A stretch of DNA of 13,857 nt from VBAS01 sp965652775 (GTDB lineage: Bacteria > Bacteroidota > Bacteroidia > Chitinophagales > Chitinophagaceae), in NCBI GenBank assembly GCA_965652775.1, contig CBFGXP010000100.1, positions 1 to 13,857 on the forward strand, read 5' to 3'. The notes under the pieces were generated by a model, which saw nothing but the letters and a program-made list of their open reading frames with translations, was not told where the DNA came from and made no database searches. Positions 6,780 through 13,857 of this stretch are shown one piece after another (positions within the stretch are counted from its first letter, which is position 1; the number at the start of each line of letters is the position of its first letter). Both the position numbers and the translations under genes were made by a program.

Positions 6780-9395
6780 ATGAAGCGCCTGTTTCTAAGC
6801 CTTATGGGGGTTCTATTAGTAGCATTATCTTCCTATGCTAATCATATTTCAGGCGGCGAAATGTCTTATACATTAGTAAGTCAGTCAGGAAATAATTACA
6901 CTTACCGGATCAGGTTAAAACTTTTTAGAGATGGATTAGGTGGTGGACCTCAGCTTGCAACCACAGAAGCTATTGGCATATTTAACAAAGGCACGAATGC
7001 CCTTTTTACAACGCTTCCGGCTGTACCAAGAGTAAGTTATAATACGATTCAACTAACAAATCCGGGACCCTGCATTATTAATCCACCGCAGGTAGTATAT
7101 GATGTAGCCGTCTATGAAGAAACAGTAACATTACCAGGTACTGCAAATGGTTACGTAATTACCTATCAACGGTGTTGCAGAGTTGGTGGTATAATTAATG
7201 TATCGAATTCAGCAGCACAGGGTGTTACCTATACGGCTGAAATACCCGGCAATTTTTCCGAACCAACTGCGCCTGCAAATAATAGTGCCCGTTTTCTTGG
7301 AATTGATACGGTAGTAATTTGTTCTGGTTATTCGTTCACTTATAATTTTGGCGCACAGGATGCGGATGGTGATGTATTGCTTTACAGTTTTTGCGACGGA
7401 TATACAGGCGCAGCTTCCGGCACTCCAACTCCGGTTCCCCCTAACTCACCCCCCTATTCTCCGCTTCCGTATAGCTTCCCTTTCAATGGGGGCGCACCAT
7501 TAGGTGCTGCGGTAAATATTAATTCAAATACCGGCGTCATTACCGGTATTGCTCCTCCAGCAGGCACTTATGTAGTTACTGTTTGCGTTCGTGAGTTTCG
7601 CAATGGCGAATTAATTGCTACACAAAGAAAAGACTTGCAGGTAAAAGTCGCTGACTGCGATGTAGCGACAGTTACGCTGGAACCAAATGGGTATATTAAC
7701 TGTAATGATTATACAATGACATTCAGTAATCTTTCTCCCAGTTCACTTATAAATAATTATTTCTGGGATTTTGGTAACATGGCCACACTAGCTGATACAT
7801 CACGTCTTCCCGGTCCAACCTACACATACCCTGATACAGGAATTTATATTGTAAAAGTAGTTGCCAACCGAAATCAGCCCTGTTCTGATTCCACCACAGC
7901 ACAGGTAAGAGTGTATCCTGGTTTTGTTCCTGATTTTGAGTCCACCGGGATTTGTATGAATGTACCGGTACAATTCAGAGATTTGACTACCACCGCCTAT
8001 GGGAGTGTAAACTTCTGGCGATATGATTTTGGTGTTAGTACTACTTTAAATGACACATCGCGACAACAGAATCCCCAATATACATATACGGCGGTTGGAA
8101 ACTATACTGCCGAATTTATAGTTGGCAGCAGCAAAGGTTGCCGTGATACCCTTTACAAACCTGTAACTATTATTGATAAGCCACCAATCAATATGGCATT
8201 TCGGGATACACTTATTTGTAATGTTGATACTGTCCAATTAAATGCAACCGGCAACGGAGCTATTTCATGGACGCCGGGTTATAATATTCTTAATTCAACA
8301 TCAGTTGCTCCCCTCGTTTATCCAAAAACAACTACCTGGTATACTGTAGAGTTTAATGAGAATGGATGCAGAAACACAGATTCAGTAAGAGTAAGGGTAG
8401 TGAGTTTAGTTAACCTTACTGCAAGTAACGATACTTCCATCTGTGCGAATGATCCTGTGCAGTTATCTGCCACTACAGATGGTCAACAATATTCATGGGC
8501 GCCGGATCCGTCATTGAGTAATACTAATATTCTAAATCCCATAGCAACACCTGCTGCCAATACCACTTACCAAATCACATCAAGAATCGGGGGGTGTACA
8601 GCAACCGAAGTGGTGATTGTTACGGTTATACCGCGACCTACTGTTAACGCAGGTGCCGACACCGTAATTTGCTTTAATTCAAATGCACAATTGAATGCAC
8701 AGACAAATGGCACATTATTTACATGGTCGCCATCTTCAAGTCTTAATGATCCCAGTATACTTGATCCAGTTGCTAGTCCCACAAACACCACTAAGTATAT
8801 TTTGACTGCAACTGATATTGCTTCAGGATGTCCCAAACCATCTTACGACACGGTGATAGTAACTGTGTTGCCCAAGGTGAATGCATTCGCAGGCAACGAT
8901 ACATCCATTATAGCAAACCTACCATTTCAACTCAAGGCTACAGGAGGTGTAAGTTATCAATGGTCGCCGGCAACAAACTTAACTGATCCGGATATTGCGG
9001 GCCCAATAGCAATGCTTGATGGCAACCCTGAATATGTAACTTATTTAGTTACCGTTGCCGACCAGGCAGGTTGTAATGATACTGCAAGTATTACGATCCG
9101 GGTTTATAAAACAGGACCTGAGATTTTTATGCCAACAGGATTTACACCAAACGGCGATGGACGCAATGATGTGTTCCGCCCGATATATGTTGGAATGAAA
9201 TCGATTGATTACTTCAAGGTATATAATCGTTGGGGAGCTCTTATTTACAGTCATAATAAGAATGATGGACAAGGATGGGATGGAACGGTCAAAGGGCTTA
9301 AACAAAACACAGGCACATTTGTTTGGATGGTAAGAGCCACAGATATCTTAGGCAATGTTCATTTCAAAAAAGGAACAGTAGCGCTGATCAGGTGA
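6780..9395 (+). CDS. Secreted PKD/Ig-repeat surface protein with T9SS type B sorting domain (paralog 1)
   Basis: The protein has 871 aa. The signal peptide (KRLFLSLMGVLLVALSSYA) ends just before a mature N-terminus NHISGGEM. A conserved N-terminal domain follows (~22-295) with PCIINPPQVVYDV, GYVITYQRCCRVGG, TYNFGAQDADGD, and TQRKDLQVKVADCD at its end. Two PKD-like domains (~300-380 and ~381-470; FWDFG and FWRYDFG motifs, then YTYPDTG) are followed by four Ig-like modules that begin near residues 475, 550, 626 and 706 with DTxxC, QLxAT, WxPxxxLxxxxxxxP and TTxY signatures. The C-terminal ~90 residues are the gliding-associated type B sorting domain (FTPNGDGRND, VYNRWGALIY, GWDGTVKG, GTVALIR). 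It is expected at the outer surface as an adhesin-like or matrix protein. Its nearest relative in the window is the next gene, which has the same architecture. No ligand can be inferred. Confidence 0.92.
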   Translation: MKRLFLSLMGVLLVALSSYANHISGGEMSYTLVSQSGNNYTYRIRLKLFRDGLGGGPQLATTEAIGIFNKGTNALFTTLPAVPRVSYNTIQLTNPGPCIINPPQVVYDVAVYEETVTLPGTANGYVITYQRCCRVGGIINVSNSAAQGVTYTAEIPGNFSEPTAPANNSARFLGIDTVVICSGYSFTYNFGAQDADGDVLLYSFCDGYTGAASGTPTPVPPNSPPYSPLPYSFPFNGGAPLGAAVNINSNTGVITGIAPPAGTYVVTVCVREFRNGELIATQRKDLQVKVADCDVATVTLEPNGYINCNDYTMTFSNLSPSSLINNYFWDFGNMATLADTSRLPGPTYTYPDTGIYIVKVVANRNQPCSDSTTAQVRVYPGFVPDFESTGICMNVPVQFRDLTTTAYGSVNFWRYDFGVSTTLNDTSRQQNPQYTYTAVGNYTAEFIVGSSKGCRDTLYKPVTIIDKPPINMAFRDTLICNVDTVQLNATGNGAISWTPGYNILNSTSVAPLVYPKTTTWYTVEFNENGCRNTDSVRVRVVSLVNLTASNDTSICANDPVQLSATTDGQQYSWAPDPSLSNTNILNPIATPAANTTYQITSRIGGCTATEVVIVTVIPRPTVNAGADTVICFNSNAQLNAQTNGTLFTWSPSSSLNDPSILDPVASPTNTTKYILTATDIASGCPKPSYDTVIVTVLPKVNAFAGNDTSIIANLPFQLKATGGVSYQWSPATNLTDPDIAGPIAMLDGNPEYVTYLVTVADQAGCNDTASITIRVYKTGPEIFMPTGFTPNGDGRNDVFRPIYVGMKSIDYFKVYNRWGALIYSHNKNDGQGWDGTVKGLKQNTGTFVWMVRATDILGNVHFKKGTVALIR

Positions 9396-9661
9396 TCCGT
9401 TCATATATCTTTTTAAGACGCTCATTCCGGTAGTCTTTTTATTATTTAGGCAACGAAGACTATTATCTTTCAATTCCAAAAACTGACCCTTTAGATTTTG
9501 TACTCATTTTACCACTCCTGTAAATTATTTCAAAGTCGGAAGGCTGGTGTCTTGAATTTAATCGTTAAAAGATAATTTTTTCGGCAATATTTCGTTCACA
9601 AAAGGCTGTGATTCAAAGACAGTTTTTTGTATCTTCAGCCGGCGTATATAATTCAATCCCA
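9396..9661. other. Intergenic gap between the two adhesin paralogs
   Basis: The 266 bases between the paralogs are AT-rich and hold no supported gene. A 7-bp inverted repeat (TAGTCTT 9431-9437, AAGACTA 9456-9462, loop 18) could be a weak 3' structure of the first gene. TATCTTTC at 9464-9471 and TATCTTCA at 9630-9637 resemble the -7 element TAnnTTTG but neither has a convincing -33 partner. Confidence 0.4.
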
Positions 9662-12289
9662 ATGCGAAAACTCGGGTTAATATTCTTCACTTTTTCCCTT
9701 TTTTGTCAGGAAGCGAACGCAAACCATATCACTGGTGGTGAAATGTATTATACGCTGACCGGCCAGAATGGAAATCAATATACATACCATGTTACCCTGA
9801 AATTATATAGAGATTGTTTTTCAACCGGAGCCCAACTTGACTTAAACGCTGCAATAGGAATTTTTAACAGATCGACTAACTCATTGGTATGGTCAAATAA
9901 CGCAATTCCCAGGTCGCAAATAGTGCAGTTGCAAATAGGCGCGCCTAATCCTTGCATAACTAACCCACCTCAGGTATGCTACCAGGTAGGCTATTATGAA
10001 TTCGATGTAACGCTGCCAGCGAGTGCCAGCGGATATGTGATAAGCTACCAGCGATGCTGCCGGATAGTAGGCATAAATAACTTGATAAATTCTTCAAACG
10101 TTGGAGCTACATACACGGCTGTGATACCTGGAAATTCTGGTGTAGCAACCGGACCAGCAAATAACAGTGCAAAATTTGTAGGACAGGATACAGTAATTAT
10201 ATGTGCTTCGAAAGAATTTTCATACAATTTTGGTGCAGTAGACACTGATGCATCAGATAATTTGACATACTCATTTTGCAGTGCGTACCCAGGCGGGGGA
10301 ACAGACCAAGGCGTATGCGGCACTTGTACCGCCCCTGCCCCACCCACGAGCCCTCCTTATATCAGTGTACCTTACTCATCAGGATATAATTCAAGTGCAC
10401 CACTTGGATCTTCAGTTAACATAAATCCAAACACCGGGCTCATAACCGGAATTGTTCCAACGGCAGGCATTTATGTAGTAACTGTTTGCGTAAATGAAAC
10501 CCGCAATGGTGTCCTGATAGCTACACAGCGAAAAGATCTTCAAATTAAAGTGGCTGATTGTGACTTTGTAGGCGCACAACTACCATTGTCTGCAGTTTTC
10601 TGTGATGACTTCAACGTAAGTTTTGCAAACCAAACTCCTACTTCACTAATTTATGCATGGCATTGGGACTTTGGTATGACCGGCATTTTAAATGATACAT
10701 CAAATATTGCAACGCCTTCATTTATTTATCCTGATACAGGAGTTTATACTGTAAAGCTTGTTGTTAATCCCGGCGATCCTTGTTCTGATTCTGCTACAAT
10801 GCAATTAGCACTGTATCCCGGATTTTTCCCTGATTTTGTTTCATCGGGGATTTGTGTAACTAAACCAACATTGTTTACAGATGCCACTTCTGCAACTTAT
10901 GGCGTGGTAAATGCCTGGCGATGGAATTTTGACGAACCCACAGTTAACGATGATACTTCCCGTTTGCAAAATCCTGTTTATAATTATCCAACAATTGGAA
11001 TAAAGAATGCACAGTTGATCGTACAAAGCAGCAAAGGTTGTATTGATACGGTCACAAAAGCTATCACTATAATTGATAAACCTCCGATAACACTTCCATT
11101 CAGGGATACGCTCATTTGTAATATCGATACATTGCAACTATCAGCTTCGGGCTCGGGTGTTTTTTCATGGACACCGGATTACAATATCATTTCTGCAAAT
11201 ACTTCGAATCCGTTCGTGTATCCTAAAAACACGACATGGTATAAAGTTTTGTTAGATGACAATGGTTGCCTTAATACTGATTCGATAAGAGTAAGAGTTG
11301 TTGACAGAGTAACATTAACCGTAAGATCCGACACTACCTATTGCTTAGGTGACGGTGTACAATTATCTGCCATAACCGATGGGCTAAAATTTTCCTGGAC
11401 GCCCAATTCAGATCTAAGTAACCCGAACATTGTAAATCCCATTGCAAATCCGCCGATCAATACAACTTACTTCCTTACGGCGCATATCGGCAAATGTTCT
11501 TCTACTGATGATGTAAGAATATTTCCTGTCCCTTATCCTTTTGTAGATGCAGGTCCGGATGTAATGATTTGTTACAATGGAGAAACGCAGTTAAGTGGAA
11601 ACGTTATAGCATCAAATTATTTTTGGCGGCCACAAGGATCATTAAGTAGTCCCAATATTCTAAACCCGATTGCACATCCTCCCTTTACCACAAATTATAT
11701 TTTAACTGCAACCGATATTTTAGGATGTCCCAAACCAAATTATGATACGGTGGTGGTAACAGTACTTCCAAAAGTAAATGCATCTGCCGGAAGAGATACA
11801 ATGATTGTTGCCGGCCAGCCATTGCAATTAAATGCAAGTGGCGGAGAGAATTATGAATGGAGCCCATCAACAGGACTGAACAATATCTCCATATCGAATC
11901 CGGTTGCATTACTAAATGGAAATATTGACAGCATTCGTTATAAAGTTCAGGTGACTGACCTCCTGGGTTGCCTTGACTCGGCCACTATTCTTGTAAAGAT
12001 CTTCCGTACTAATCCACAGATATTTGTTCCTACCGGGTTCACACCAAATGGTGATGGATTAAATGATGTATTAAAACCTATTGCTGTTGGTATCGGCCGT
12101 ATTGAATATTTCAGGGTATACAATCGCTGGGGGCAATTAGTTTTTAGCACAACCATAAATGGGCATGGCTGGAATGGTGAGATCAAAGGTAAACCGCAAA
12201 CTACGAATACGTATGTATGGATGGTAAAAGGTGTTGATTATACAGGCAAAGCCTTTTTCCAGAAAGGAACTGCAACACTTATCAGGTAA
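9662..12289 (+). CDS. Secreted PKD/Ig-repeat surface protein with T9SS type B sorting domain (paralog 2)
   Basis: The protein has 875 aa from ATG 9662. An in-frame GTG at 9608 would add 18 polar residues in front of the signal peptide, so the ATG is preferred: RKLGLIFFTFSLFCQEANA, then mature NHITGGEM. Order and length of domains follow paralog 1: N-terminal domain (~21-300, with NPCITNPPQVCYQV, GYVISYQRCCRIVG, TQRKDLQIKVADCD), two PKD-like domains (~305-476), four Ig-like modules from about residues 481, 556, 632 and 711, and a type B sorting domain over the last ~90 residues (FTPNGDGLND, VYNRWGQLVF, GWNGEIKG, GTATLIR). It differs by a short insertion with CGTC (Cys219, Cys222) and several extra Cys in the N-terminal domain. 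It most likely arose by tandem duplication with paralog 1 and should share its route through Sec and the T9SS. Binding partner unknown. Confidence 0.92.
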   Translation: MRKLGLIFFTFSLFCQEANANHITGGEMYYTLTGQNGNQYTYHVTLKLYRDCFSTGAQLDLNAAIGIFNRSTNSLVWSNNAIPRSQIVQLQIGAPNPCITNPPQVCYQVGYYEFDVTLPASASGYVISYQRCCRIVGINNLINSSNVGATYTAVIPGNSGVATGPANNSAKFVGQDTVIICASKEFSYNFGAVDTDASDNLTYSFCSAYPGGGTDQGVCGTCTAPAPPTSPPYISVPYSSGYNSSAPLGSSVNINPNTGLITGIVPTAGIYVVTVCVNETRNGVLIATQRKDLQIKVADCDFVGAQLPLSAVFCDDFNVSFANQTPTSLIYAWHWDFGMTGILNDTSNIATPSFIYPDTGVYTVKLVVNPGDPCSDSATMQLALYPGFFPDFVSSGICVTKPTLFTDATSATYGVVNAWRWNFDEPTVNDDTSRLQNPVYNYPTIGIKNAQLIVQSSKGCIDTVTKAITIIDKPPITLPFRDTLICNIDTLQLSASGSGVFSWTPDYNIISANTSNPFVYPKNTTWYKVLLDDNGCLNTDSIRVRVVDRVTLTVRSDTTYCLGDGVQLSAITDGLKFSWTPNSDLSNPNIVNPIANPPINTTYFLTAHIGKCSSTDDVRIFPVPYPFVDAGPDVMICYNGETQLSGNVIASNYFWRPQGSLSSPNILNPIAHPPFTTNYILTATDILGCPKPNYDTVVVTVLPKVNASAGRDTMIVAGQPLQLNASGGENYEWSPSTGLNNISISNPVALLNGNIDSIRYKVQVTDLLGCLDSATILVKIFRTNPQIFVPTGFTPNGDGLNDVLKPIAVGIGRIEYFRVYNRWGQLVFSTTINGHGWNGEIKGKPQTTNTYVWMVKGVDYTGKAFFQKGTATLIR

Positions 12290-12307
12290 AATTTATTTCA
12301 TCCGGTA

Positions 12308-12383
12308 ATTATTGATTAATGATTATTTTTTTAATGCGATTCAAGTGTATTTGAATTCCAACGGATAATTAATAATCAATAAT
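12308..12383. repeat. Nested inverted repeats after paralog 2
   Basis: ATTATTGATTA (12308-12318) and its exact reverse complement TAATCAATAAT (12373-12383) flank an inner hairpin ATTCAA (12339-12344) / TTGAAT (12351-12356) with a 6-base loop. The element fills most of the 113-base gap between the surface-protein gene and the SDR gene. It may be a bidirectional 3'-end structure, an extragenic repeat or simply AT-rich sequence; GC pairs are few, so stability is low. Confidence 0.4.
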
Positions 12384-12402
12384 ATTGCAGAAATAATCTA
12401 AA

Positions 12403-13158
12403 ATGCAAAAAGTAGTTTTCATCACCGGGGCATCTTCAGGATTTGGAAAGGCTTGTGCAGAAAAATTTGCGTGTCATGGATATGATATAATCATTAATGG
12501 CAGGCGTGAGGAAAAACTGCTGGCATTAAAAGAACAACTTGAAAAAAAATATAATACTGCAATATTGGTTTCTTCATTTGATGTAAGAAAAAAAGAAGAA
12601 GTTTTTGAAGCAGCTAAAAATATTCCTGAAGAGTGGCAGCATATTGATGTGCTGATCAACAATGCAGGGCTTGCACTTGGCCGTGATTATTTTGACGATG
12701 CTGATCCCGAGGACTGGGATACAATGATCGATACAAATGTTAAAGGCTTACTTTATACAACAAAAGCGTTAATGCCACTTATTAAAAAAAGTTCAAGCCC
12801 CCATATCATCAATCTCGGCTCTGTGGCAAAAGAAGTTTATGAGAAAGGAAATGTTTATTGCGCAACGAAGGCCGCTGTAGACATCCTTTCCCAATCAATG
12901 CGGGTTGACCTGCTACGCCACGGAATTAAAGTTACCGCTATTCATCCCGGTGCGGCCGAAACTGAATTTTCTATCGTTCGCTTTAAGGGTGATGAATCAA
13001 CAGCAAAAAAAATATATGATGGTTTAACTCCGCTTAGTGCTGAAGATGTGGCCGATGTGATCTACTACTGCGCTACACTTCCACCCCATGTTTGTATAAA
13101 TGATATTGTATTAACGTGTGTTCAACAGGCAAATGCGATCTACTTTAATCGCAAATAA
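12403..13158 (+). CDS. Short-chain dehydrogenase/reductase, YdfG-like
   Basis: A 251-aa NAD(P)-dependent oxidoreductase of the classical SDR family, cytoplasmic. The cofactor motif TGASSGFG is at 8-15, Arg34-Arg35 after strand 2 favour NADP(H), NNAG is at 86-89, and the catalytic set is Asn112, Ser140, Tyr152 and Lys156 (YCATK). The C-terminal half matches what I know of E. coli YdfG: a TEFSxVRFKGD segment (here ETEFSIVRFKGDES) and an LPPHVCINDIVL region, in the place of YdfG's LPAHVNIN. YdfG oxidises L-allo-threonine, serine and related 3-hydroxy acids and reduces malonic semialdehyde in the Rut pathway, so a small 3-hydroxy acid substrate is likely but inferred. Length is typical. The gene stands alone between the adhesin pair and a secreted protein of unknown role. 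Confidence 0.93.
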   Translation: MQKVVFITGASSGFGKACAEKFACHGYDIIINGRREEKLLALKEQLEKKYNTAILVSSFDVRKKEEVFEAAKNIPEEWQHIDVLINNAGLALGRDYFDDADPEDWDTMIDTNVKGLLYTTKALMPLIKKSSSPHIINLGSVAKEVYEKGNVYCATKAAVDILSQSMRVDLLRHGIKVTAIHPGAAETEFSIVRFKGDESTAKKIYDGLTPLSAEDVADVIYYCATLPPHVCINDIVLTCVQQANAIYFNRK

Positions 13159-13393
13159 TGACAGCAACCAATTTTTCTTCAATGAGTTAAAATATATTCG
13201 TAGATTTACGATTGTCGATGATTACTCCACCGTTTATTACGAACCCCTTTTACCTGATCCGTCTTTTGAAACTTACGTAAGACAACTTGGAATTTGTACC
13301 CGGATTTGAATTTACTTAATCAAAAATTTAGAACCAAGGGTGGGACACTCTACTTTTATATTGCTATTATTTCAATTCCTGTTAAGAACCCTT
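13159..13393. other. Gap between the SDR gene and the secreted protein
   Basis: No convincing gene in these 235 bases. TAGATTTA at 13201-13208 (one mismatch to TAnnTTTG) is followed nine bases later by a 20-codon reading frame (ATG 13218, TAA 13278-13280) with no recognisable product. TACTTTTA at 13351-13358 is another weak -7 candidate, closer to the next gene. Neither has a clear -33 partner. Confidence 0.35.
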
Positions 13394-13857
13394 ATGAAAA
13401 AGACATCCCTGGTAATTTTTACATTGATGCTGAGTATCCTCTCGGCAAATTCACAATCAAATGTGATCAAAGTTCAATCATGCAGCGATGTGTTGATTGC
13501 TCACCAGGTCGATAGTCTTAAAAAATTATATTCTGATGATGGCTTTGTATTGATGAAGGAAGCTTCGATTTCTATGGAAAGCGAATATGAAATGCCTGTG
13601 ATCGTTCCATTAAATCAGGGAAGCCTTTACCAATTTGTTTTTATCGGTGAGTATTCCAGTCGCCTTTATGAAGTTCGGATGTTCGACTGGAGCGAGAAGC
13701 AAGTAATTTTTCAACAAAAAAAATGGGGTGATGTTGATGGTAATGTTATCTCCTACGCTTATCAACCCCGGTTCTCCGAATTTCACATGATGAAACCCGT
13801 ACAGGTTAACAAGCAAAAGAAAAAGAACCTCTGTGGTTACGTGATGATGTTTAAGAA
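13394..13857 (+). CDS. Secreted protein of unknown function (3' end outside the window)
   Basis: A frame opens at ATG 13394 and stays open to the last base, giving 154 complete codons. It starts with a clear Sec signal peptide (KKTSLVIFTLMLSILSANS, cleavage probably before QSN). The mature part is mixed alpha/beta and well ordered: HQVDSLKKLYSDDGFVLMKE, an EMPVIVPLNQG turn, YQFVFIGEYSSRLYEVRMFDW, QKKWGDVDGNVISYAYQPRF and HMMKPVQVNKQKKKNLCGYV. No transmembrane segment, lipobox, PKD domain or known catalytic motif is visible, and a T9SS signal would lie beyond the edge. It resembles conserved hypothetical periplasmic or secreted proteins of Chitinophagaceae in my memory, but I cannot name a family. 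An overlapping frame (13294-13515) is open as well but has no signal peptide or family-like features and is taken as a shadow. Confidence 0.75.
   Translation, partial: MKKTSLVIFTLMLSILSANSQSNVIKVQSCSDVLIAHQVDSLKKLYSDDGFVLMKEASISMESEYEMPVIVPLNQGSLYQFVFIGEYSSRLYEVRMFDWSEKQVIFQQKKWGDVDGNVISYAYQPRFSEFHMMKPVQVNKQKKKNLCGYVMMFK

Noticed and set aside
9608..9661. GTG start extending paralog 2 by 18 residues
   Set aside because: The extension is polar and would sit in front of an otherwise standard signal peptide; ATG 9662 gives an arrangement parallel to paralog 1.
6780..12289. One gene split in two, or a sequencing duplication
   Set aside because: Each copy has its own signal peptide, full domain set and sorting domain, and the two differ throughout at the protein and DNA level, so they are true separate paralogs.
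13118..13309. 63-codon plus-strand frame after the SDR gene
   Set aside because: It starts inside the SDR coding sequence, and the rest is AT-rich with no recognisable domain.
13294..13515. 73-codon plus-strand frame
   Set aside because: It has no signal peptide or family features and overlaps the well-formed signal-peptide gene at 13394; its Cys-rich tail comes from another frame of that gene.
1..13857. Defence system, prophage, transposon or biosynthetic cluster
   Set aside because: No transposase, integrase, nuclease, toxin-antitoxin pair, CRISPR repeat, NRPS/PKS or RiPP signature was seen on either strand; DprA alone does not indicate a defence locus.

Overview
The window reads as a stretch of a Bacteroidota chromosome, most likely family Chitinophagaceae or a close relative. 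The evidence is three large secreted proteins ending in the type IX secretion system (T9SS) type B sorting domain, a DUF4105 membrane protein of the Bacteroidota type, almost no Shine-Dalgarno sequences, a Bacteroidota -33/-7 promoter (TTTG, 21 bases, TAnnTTTG) in front of guaB, and intergenic repeat modules of the kind common in this phylum. The family-level placement is inference; the phylum is well supported. All supported genes lie on the + strand.

Layout: (1) the 3' three quarters of dprA, a DNA-processing protein, cut by the window edge (1-849); (2) a 680-aa secreted multidomain surface protein with a type B sorting signal (922-2964); (3) guaB, IMP dehydrogenase, with its promoter against its start codon (3009-4505); (4) a 309-base gene-free region made of several intergenic repeat modules (4506-4814); (5) a two-gene unit of a DUF4105 membrane protein and an alpha/beta hydrolase overlapping by one base (4815-6757); (6) two tandem paralogous secreted proteins of 871 and 875 aa with the same architecture: conserved N-terminal domain, two PKD-like domains, four Ig-like modules and a type B sorting domain (6780-9395 and 9662-12289); (7) a short-chain dehydrogenase of the YdfG type (12403-13158); (8) the start of a secreted protein of unknown function that runs off the window (13394-13857).

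How the genes work together: the three type B proteins are expected to pass through Sec, then the T9SS, and end up attached to or released from the cell surface, as in the SprB class of gliding and adhesion proteins. No T9SS machinery gene (PorU, PorV, SprF/PorP and so on) lies in the window, so they rely on components encoded elsewhere. guaB (GMP synthesis), dprA (handling of incoming single-stranded DNA) and the SDR are housekeeping or metabolic genes that share the neighbourhood without a visible functional link.

I see no tRNA, rRNA, CRISPR array, transposase, integrase or phage gene, and no clear new defence or biosynthetic system. The points most worth a second look are the tandem adhesin duplication with its matching odd features, the promoter that would make guaB mRNA leaderless, the composite repeat region, and the open-ended secreted protein at the right edge.
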